Assembly (NCBI GenBank): GCA_002339265.1
Contig: DDKG01000350.1
Span: 1-11,576, forward strand
DNA length: 11,576 nt
Origin: Massilia sp. UBA2604
Lineage (GTDB): Bacteria > Pseudomonadota > Gammaproteobacteria > Burkholderiales > Burkholderiaceae_D
Direction of reading: 5' to 3'
Every line of letters begins with the position of its first letter. Within the stretch, counting starts at the first letter, position 1. The notes beneath the pieces were generated by a model that saw only the letters and a program-made list of their open reading frames with translations, was not told the origin of the DNA and searched no databases. Shown piece by piece: positions 7,532 through 11,576 of the stretch. The translations under genes and the position numbers were made by a program.

Positions 7532-9094
7532 ATGGCCGAGATCAATCCAACACAGTTGCGTAGCGCAGTTGCCTGGAGCACGGGCACACCGCAAGCGGAA
7601 GCAGAGGATGACAAAAGTGCTTGGGAGTGGTTTTGGGAGGCGATCCAGGGAGATTTCAATGAGAACCGGTCTACCGGGCAGATCGTGGCGGATGCTGCGA
7701 TCTCGATGATTCCGCTGGTCGATCAGGTTTGCGATATGCGGGATCTGGTTGCGAACTGCAAGAAGCTACGCCAGGAGCCGGACGATACATGGTCGTGGGT
7801 TGCGCTTGCGCTGACGCTCATCGGACTATTTCCAGTTCTTGGGTCTTTGGTCAAGGGTGTCTTAAAGGTGTGCTTCTCATATATCCGACGGGGAGCGAGT
7901 AAGGGATTCTCCTTTGCCATAGATGCCTCAATGACGTGCGTAATAGCGCTGCTACGACGTGAAACATGTCAGCACTATCTTAGGCGCCTTAAGGTCGACG
8001 ATGTGTTCGCATGGCTCGCAAAAGAAATCAAGCAAGTCAAGACGAAAACAAATCCTGGAGCACTGTTACGTGCATTCGACAAAGGAGTGAGTACAACGCG
8101 GGGGCTGGTAGCCAAAGTCGATCATATTCCTCGCATAGGAGCGAGGGCCAAAGCTGCCCTCGATACGATCGTCTGGGTTCGTGCAAAAGCTGACGAAGGG
8201 TTGCGGAAAGCATGCGGACCGATCGAGGAAATACTAGATGCGATCATCATGCGACTGACCAAGGAATCGCTAAGAAAGCTTCACGGGATTGTAGACATCA
8301 AAAATGTTCACTATAGAGGGGCAGTTCCCGAAGCAGCATCAGTCACACTCATGCGAACCGCGAATCCAAAGCCATCATGGCTCAGTACAGGTCGAAATCT
8401 GAAATTTCCTTCACAGAGGGCTGACTTGGAGCGCTACCGCGTTGACGATAAAGTAAAAGATGGTTGGCCTCCGCTTACTGACGATAACATCGAATCTTTT
8501 CACAAAATGGCCAGTGTTTCCATTAAAGGTCCAGCACGGCTATTCCGCATTATATCTCCTAATAGTCGGGCAATGAGTGACTGCTGGATAAGCGAAAAGG
8601 TTTTTAACGAAATCCAGAATTCACCAGATCCAAAAGCTGCCTGGAGAAAATTTCTGGCGGTGTGGCCAGATTGGAACGGGAATGGTCAATTTGTAATCTA
8701 CGACATCAAGCCTGGCGAGACATTGAAAGCATGGCAAGGCCCTGCGGCCGGTCAAAAAAAGAAATCACTACCAGACGAACATCTTGAGGGCGGAGGAGAG
8801 CAAATAGTCTTCAAGATCGACAGGGCTGACCCCAGAAACGATACGACGAAATTCTACAAGAGAGGAGGTAAAGATGGCGATTCATTGCACGAGCCAGTTG
8901 ACCGAGCGGCATATGAAAGAATGGCGAAATCAGAAAAGGAAAAATATGTAGAGATTAGGGAATCCATCAACCATCCAAATATAAGCGGCCCGTTCGACAC
9001 GGGGTGGGGTTACACTGATTTTGGAGGAAATGGCTTTGACCAAAGAATAGGTCTTCCTTCCTTACCTGGACAAGTTACCAGGATTCAGAGCTAA
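7532..9094 (+). CDS. Candidate type VI secretion toxin (N-terminal membrane-prone segment, C-terminal ART/NADase-like domain)
   Basis: A 520-residue protein of no secure family. An acidic, Trp-rich N-terminus (WEWFWEAIQGDFNE, residues 31-44) leads into a conserved-looking stretch (IPLVDQVCDMRDLVA, 60-74) and a hydrophobic segment at about 88-117. I recall this arrangement from the trafficking part of other T6SS/polymorphic toxins. Residues 150-330 are polar and helical. The C-terminal part has FRIISPN (338-344), CWIS (351-354), AVWPDWNGNGQFVIYDI (376-392), AWQGPAAGQ (400-408), LEGGGEQIVF (418-427) and a terminal TGWGYTDFGG (490-499). This resembles toxin tips that I associate with ADP-ribosyltransferase or NAD-consuming enzymes; that activity is a hypothesis. 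There is no PAAR, Rhs or signal peptide. GGAG lies seven bases before the ATG. It is AT-richer than vgrG, suggesting acquisition, and is followed 22 bases later by the presumed immunity gene. Confidence 0.7.
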   Translation: MAEINPTQLRSAVAWSTGTPQAEAEDDKSAWEWFWEAIQGDFNENRSTGQIVADAAISMIPLVDQVCDMRDLVANCKKLRQEPDDTWSWVALALTLIGLFPVLGSLVKGVLKVCFSYIRRGASKGFSFAIDASMTCVIALLRRETCQHYLRRLKVDDVFAWLAKEIKQVKTKTNPGALLRAFDKGVSTTRGLVAKVDHIPRIGARAKAALDTIVWVRAKADEGLRKACGPIEEILDAIIMRLTKESLRKLHGIVDIKNVHYRGAVPEAASVTLMRTANPKPSWLSTGRNLKFPSQRADLERYRVDDKVKDGWPPLTDDNIESFHKMASVSIKGPARLFRIISPNSRAMSDCWISEKVFNEIQNSPDPKAAWRKFLAVWPDWNGNGQFVIYDIKPGETLKAWQGPAAGQKKKSLPDEHLEGGGEQIVFKIDRADPRNDTTKFYKRGGKDGDSLHEPVDRAAYERMAKSEKEKYVEIRESINHPNISGPFDTGWGYTDFGGNGFDQRIGLPSLPGQVTRIQS

Positions 9095-9116
9095 ATTATC
9101 TGACCCAAGGAATTTT

Positions 9117-10223
9117 ATGAAACACCCGATTTCCCTCACCACATGGCAAAAAAAGCAAGCTACTCTTCTATATCATTTTTCTTCATTAAAATATTTGGAA
9201 GGACTTCGTGATCGCGTCAATCAAATAAAATTATTCGCTGAAGAAAAAATCGATCAGAGTCGTTCTGAAGGCCGCGATCGGTTAATACATAGTAGACAAT
9301 GGGGTGACCGTGACACGACCGAGAACTGGTCGAATAATGCTTGGCAGTTTTTAGCTGATTTTCAACTATCTATTGCGGAAGACATCTCGGATCATTCATC
9401 AAACTCTTTCCACGTTACAGGCACTCATCAGTGTGCTAGAGGCTTGAGTGAATATTCAATGCAATGGGCTACTGTTGAAGAAGAAAAGCAATTTGACGCT
9501 ATGTTTGCAGAGCTTTCAAATTATGCTCGCAACATTGATACAACAATGCAGAAAAGTTATGACGTCAGCTGGTGGAGCGACTTTGGCCTTACGCTGGCGT
9601 GGGAAAAGCACGCGCCTGATTTGCAGATGATTCCAAAGTTTCGCATAGTGCCAGAAATTATTTTCGATACAGGCCAAATTCCATCGCAAACAGGTGTATA
9701 TATCGCTATTGATGATCCGAATGCATCGTTGCAATTTGCGTGGAATGGGGGGCAAGGTGGGGAAATCATGCCTAGCTCGACATTTAACGATCTAGGACTT
9801 GCAGCTTTGGCTGCAGTAGGTAGATCCGAACTGTGGGTCAATCAGGCAGCGATGCGTGATTTTGTTTTGGCAAACTTGTCAAACCCAGACTTGGCAAGCG
9901 ACGAATACGCGAACAGTTCATTAAGTCTCGCATTAGCCCCGAGTGTGGTCGCGCGCTACGCTTTCGTAGCGCGCCCAACTCGCTGGTGCTTTGTAGAAAT
10001 TGTGAAGGGCGAATTTGAGAGCGCAGAAGTTGAATCATCGAAAATCGATACTAAAATGATAAGTCAACACTTCCTTGCAGGTGAGATGTGCCAGGACGCG
10101 GGCTATTACTTTACGCCCGCACGTGTGGATTCGCGCCGTTGGATGACGCGTGGAGAGAAATTTCCTGATGTCGAGTCTTCATACGGCAAGACGATCTGGC
10201 AACGGGATACCCAACAAGACTGA
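9117..10223 (+). CDS. Candidate cognate immunity protein
   Basis: A 368-residue protein with no signal peptide and no membrane segment, so cytoplasmic. The N-terminal half (1-165) is polar, mainly helical in look, and poorly conserved to my eye. The second half starts with a stretch I recognise from large immunity-type proteins of betaproteobacterial T6SS loci: PKFRIVPEIIFDTG (173-186), QTGVYIAIDDPNASLQFAWNGG (191-212) and STFNDLGLAALAAVGRSELW (221-240). It may belong to the Imm71/Imm72 group, but I cannot confirm this. A cytoplasmic immunity protein fits a toxin acting in the cytoplasm. The start has AAGGA five bases upstream of ATG 9117, and the gene follows the toxin by 22 bases, so co-expression is likely. 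It is the most AT-rich gene here (9121-9240 is about 36 percent GC by hand count) and contains a GC-rich inverted repeat at 9951-9974. Confidence 0.68.
   Translation: MKHPISLTTWQKKQATLLYHFSSLKYLEGLRDRVNQIKLFAEEKIDQSRSEGRDRLIHSRQWGDRDTTENWSNNAWQFLADFQLSIAEDISDHSSNSFHVTGTHQCARGLSEYSMQWATVEEEKQFDAMFAELSNYARNIDTTMQKSYDVSWWSDFGLTLAWEKHAPDLQMIPKFRIVPEIIFDTGQIPSQTGVYIAIDDPNASLQFAWNGGQGGEIMPSSTFNDLGLAALAAVGRSELWVNQAAMRDFVLANLSNPDLASDEYANSSLSLALAPSVVARYAFVARPTRWCFVEIVKGEFESAEVESSKIDTKMISQHFLAGEMCQDAGYYFTPARVDSRRWMTRGEKFPDVESSYGKTIWQRDTQQD
9951..9974. repeat. Perfect 10-bp inverted repeat with 4-base loop inside the immunity gene
   Basis: GCGCGCTACG, loop CTTT, CGTAGCGCGC: a perfect 10-bp stem lying within the coding frame (residues about 279-287, ARYAFVARP). 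It is a GC-rich island in an otherwise AT-rich gene. There is no T-run after it, so it is not a terminator. Confidence 0.85.
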
Positions 10224-10279
10224 CAGACGGAGCAGCAGTCAAAATCGACCGTCCTCCAGCAAACTGCGCACACCACTGC

Positions 10280-10285
10280 TACAAT
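10280..10285 (+). promoter_or_regulatory. Candidate -10 element for the riboswitch-ribB transcript
   Basis: TACAAT matches the -10 consensus at five of six bases and lies 41 bases before the riboswitch, a suitable place. The -35 region 16-17 bases upstream has no good match. Transcription would start near 10292 and give a leader of about 285 bases before ribB. Confidence 0.4.
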
Positions 10286-10325
10286 CCTCCCCGCCTGCTG
10301 CTGAGCAGTGCACCACAACTTAATT

Positions 10326-10473
10326 ACGTCTTCGGGGCGGGGTGCAATTCCCCACCGGCGGTATGACCTGCAAAGGTCGAGCCCGCGAGCGCCTGTTCAA
10401 CTCCCAATGATCAGGGTCAGCAGACCTGGTGAGAAGCCAGGGCCGACGGTATAGTCCGGATGAAAGAAGATGT
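10326..10473 (+). ncRNA. FMN riboswitch (RFN element) controlling ribB
   Basis: The aptamer is recognisable almost base by base: TCTTCGGGGCGGGGTGCAAT, CCCCACCGGCGGT, GAGCCCGCGAGCGC, GGTCAGCAGACCTGGTGAGA, AGCCAGGGCCGACGGTATAG, and TCCGGATGAAAGAAGA. The closing P1 stem pairs ACGTCTTC (10326-10333) with GAAGATGT (10466-10473), eight pairs with one G-U. FMN binding to this class lowers expression of riboflavin genes, here ribB, whose start is 103 bases downstream. The variable arm (10389-10402) is complementary to 10507-10520, which suggests how the expression platform works. Confidence 0.97.
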
Positions 10474-10483
10474 GCGCTGTCAT

Positions 10484-10523
10484 GCGCCTGATTACTGCGC
10501 CTGCGCAGTTGAACAGGTGCGCG
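10484..10523 (+). promoter_or_regulatory. Expression platform of the ribB riboswitch
   Basis: Just after the aptamer, ACTGCG and CGCAGT (10494-10499, 10504-10509) form a compact 6-bp hairpin with loop CCTG. It is nested in a second stem, GCGCCTG (10484-10490) with CAGGTGCGC (10514-10522), that has a 2-base bulge. The right-hand part (10507-10520) is also complementary over 14 bases to the aptamer's variable arm, so the two pairings compete. The T-rich sequence after it is not a clean run, so termination or Rho access or translational control are all possible. Confidence 0.5.
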
Positions 10524-10576
10524 GTTTCGCTTTGCCCTGATGCGTTTTTCGCCAACCTATGCGAGGAGCGTTTCAC

Positions 10577-11224
10577 ATGTTAGTCCCTACCTACACCCTT
10601 CAAAGCAGCGACCTGGAAGGTCGTATTTCCGCCGCCCTGGCCGCCATGCGCGCCGGCATTCCCGTCATCCTGCTCGATGACTTCGACCGCGAGAACGAGG
10701 CCGACCTGATCGTTGCCGCCGAAAAGCTGAGCGTAGAAACCATGGCCCTGATGATCCGCGAATGCAGCGGCATCGTCTGCCTGTGCCTGTCCGACGAGAA
10801 GGTGCGCGCGCTTGAGCTGCCGCCGATGGCGCCCGAGAACGGCAGCCGCTACGGCACCCCGTTCACGGTCTCGATCGAAGCCCGCCATGGCGTGACCACC
10901 GGCGTCTCGGCCGCGGACCGCGTCTCGACCATCCAGGCCGCGATCGCGCGCAATGCCCAGCCGGACGACCTGGTGCGTCCCGGCCACGTGTTCCCGCTGC
11001 GGGCCACGCCGGGCGGCGTGCTGGCGCGCGCCGGCCATACCGAGGGCTCGGTTGACCTGGCAAAGCTGGCCGGCCTGCAGCCGGCCGCCGTGCTGTGCGA
11101 GCTGATGAACCCGGATGGCACCATGATGCGCGGCGAGCAGATCGAACAGTTCGCCGAAGAGCGCGCCTTCCCGATCCTCACCATCGCTGAACTGATCCAG
11201 TGGCGCCGCGCCCGCGCACTGTAA
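10577..11224 (+). CDS. ribB: 3,4-dihydroxy-2-butanone 4-phosphate synthase
   Basis: Cytoplasmic enzyme that converts ribulose 5-phosphate to 3,4-dihydroxy-2-butanone 4-phosphate and formate, supplying the four-carbon unit of riboflavin. The 215-residue length is that of the stand-alone RibB, with no GTP cyclohydrolase II (RibA) part. Signatures are present: [11 protein letters not shown] (34-44) with the acidic metal-binding loop, [13 protein letters not shown] (103-115), [10 protein letters not shown] (134-143), RAGHTE (151-156) and [11 protein letters not shown] (174-184). I chose ATG 10577 because AGGAG (10564-10568) lies eight bases upstream; an ATG at 10559 lies before that site and is unlikely. 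The FMN riboswitch upstream gives feedback control. Codon use returns to the GC-rich host pattern, marking the right border of the AT-rich cargo region. Confidence 0.97.
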   Translation: MLVPTYTLQSSDLEGRISAALAAMRAGIPVILLDDFDRENEADLIVAAEKLSVETMALMIRECSGIVCLCLSDEKVRALELPPMAPENGSRYGTPFTVSIEARHGVTTGVSAADRVSTIQAAIARNAQPDDLVRPGHVFPLRATPGGVLARAGHTEGSVDLAKLAGLQPAAVLCELMNPDGTMMRGEQIEQFAEERAFPILTIAELIQWRRARAL

Positions 11225-11238
11225 TGTAAAAAATGAAA

Positions 11239-11275
11239 AAGGCCCGGGTCGCCAGCACGCTGGCTACCCGGGCCT
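11239..11275 (-). terminator. Intrinsic terminator for the TolC-family gene, shared with ribB
   Basis: AGGCCCGGGT (11240-11249) pairs perfectly with ACCCGGGCCT (11266-11275), and GCCAGC/GCTGGC extends the stem inside with a 2-base loop. Read on the minus strand it is followed by TTTTTCATTTTTT (11228-11240), a good T-run. On the plus strand only ACTTACG follows, so it stops ribB transcripts less well, though the long stem may still act on both. Confidence 0.88.
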
Positions 11276-11282
11276 ACTTACG

Positions 11283-11309
11283 CCTGCCTGCGCACGAAGC
11301 GCAGGCAGG
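11283..11309 (-). terminator. Second hairpin just after the TolC-family stop codon
   Basis: CCTGCCTGCGC (11283-11293) and GCGCAGGCAGG (11299-11309) form a perfect 11-bp stem with a 5-base loop. It begins seven bases after the stop codon of the minus-strand gene and precedes the terminator hairpin. No T-run is attached to it, so it may protect the 3' end or act with the next hairpin. Confidence 0.55.
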
Positions 11310-11315
11310 GCAGAA

Positions 11316-11576
11316 TCACTCTCCCAGCAGGCTGTTCACCGGCACCAGGTCCGCCTCGCGCAGCGAACCGGCCGCCGCCTTCAGGCGCAGGCCGTTGATG
11401 ATCACGTCATAACGCGCGCGCGACAGGTCGGTGCGGGTCTGGTACAGCTGGCGCTGCGCATTCAGCACGTCGATATTGATGCGCACGCCGACCTGGTAAC
11501 CCAGCTTGTTCGATTCCAGCGCCGACTGGCTCGACACTTCCGCCGCTTCCAGCGCCTTGACCTGGGCCAGGCCGCT
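11316..11576 (-). CDS. TolC-family outer-membrane channel protein (C-terminal end only)
   Basis: Only the last 86 residues are in the window; the gene continues past the right edge. TolC-family proteins are trimeric outer-membrane/periplasmic channels for type I secretion and drug efflux. The visible part has the typical end of the second coiled-coil repeat: SNKLGYQVGVRINIDVLNAQ followed by RQLYQTRTDLSRARYDVIIN and GLRLKAAAGSL. The GYxVGxRxxxDVLNAQRxLYxxxxDLxxARYDYxxNxLxLKxAAG pattern is characteristic of TolC itself rather than nodT-type efflux channels. The tail ends shortly after (READLVPVNSLLGE). It converges on ribB with the two hairpins between them. Confidence 0.9.
   Translation of the reverse strand, partial: SGLAQVKALEAAEVSSQSALESNKLGYQVGVRINIDVLNAQRQLYQTRTDLSRARYDVIINGLRLKAAAGSLREADLVPVNSLLGE

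Noticed and set aside
5089..7659. Long open frame (856 codons) on the minus strand opposite vgrG
   Set aside because: It is an antisense shadow of a GC-rich gene: composition is dominated by Arg, Ala, His and Leu with no recognisable domain, while the plus frame gives a clear VgrG.
10229..10317. GCAGCAG and CTGCTGCTGAGCAG repeats between the immunity gene and the riboswitch as a terminator
   Set aside because: Pairing is short and distant, or has a loop of one base, and no T-run follows; I see no clear terminator for the immunity gene.
10559..10576. ATG 10559 as the ribB start
   Set aside because: It lies upstream of the AGGAG (10564-10568) that fits ATG 10577, and the six added residues are not part of RibB.
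1..11576. CRISPR arrays, tRNA or rRNA genes, insertion sequences, integrase or attachment sites at the cargo borders
   Set aside because: No regularly spaced repeats, no cloverleaf-like sequence, no transposase or integrase frame, and no direct repeats flanking 4523-10325 were seen by eye.

Overview
The window looks like a chromosomal segment of a GC-rich betaproteobacterium, most likely Oxalobacteraceae (Massilia/Duganella/Janthinobacterium group). This rests on the nadK-recN pair, an FMN-riboswitch-controlled ribB next to a TolC-family gene, and the style of the VgrG protein. The genus is my inference; no marker gene settles it.

Layout. (1) 1-2133, minus strand: nadK (NAD kinase) followed by the start of recN (DNA repair ATPase, cut by the window edge). 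They probably form one operon behind a promoter whose -10 is covered by a near-perfect LexA box at 2088-2107, so NAD kinase appears to share the SOS response of recN. (2) 2136-3044, minus strand: a zinc-ribbon membrane protein of the DUF3667 type. (3) 3191-4461, plus strand: a short highly polar protein, an OsmC-type peroxiredoxin and glyoxalase I, which read as a small stress/detoxification group ending in a strong intrinsic terminator. (4) 4643-10223, plus strand: a type VI secretion cargo cassette with vgrG carrying a transthyretin-like C-terminal tail, a 520-residue candidate toxin, and a 368-residue candidate immunity protein. (5) 10280-11224, plus strand: an FMN (RFN) riboswitch leader and ribB. 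(6) 11239-11576, minus strand: the 3' end of a TolC-family outer-membrane channel gene, facing ribB across two hairpins.

The most interesting part is region 4. The vgrG body is very GC-rich, composition drifts down near its 3' end, and the toxin and immunity genes are much more AT-rich, as expected for a recently exchanged cargo module on a resident VgrG. There is no separate adaptor, PAAR or Rhs gene, so the VgrG tail is the obvious candidate for carrying the toxin. The toxin has an N-terminal membrane-prone segment and a C-terminal region that I read as possibly NAD-dependent (ART/NADase-like); this is a hypothesis. vgrG also has an odd start: the only strong ribosome binding site drives a 9-codon ORF whose stop overlaps the vgrG ATG.

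Second, the ribB leader holds a 14-bp long-range pairing between the variable arm of the FMN aptamer and the region just after it, a plausible expression switch. No tRNA, rRNA, CRISPR array, insertion sequence or T6SS structural gene was seen.
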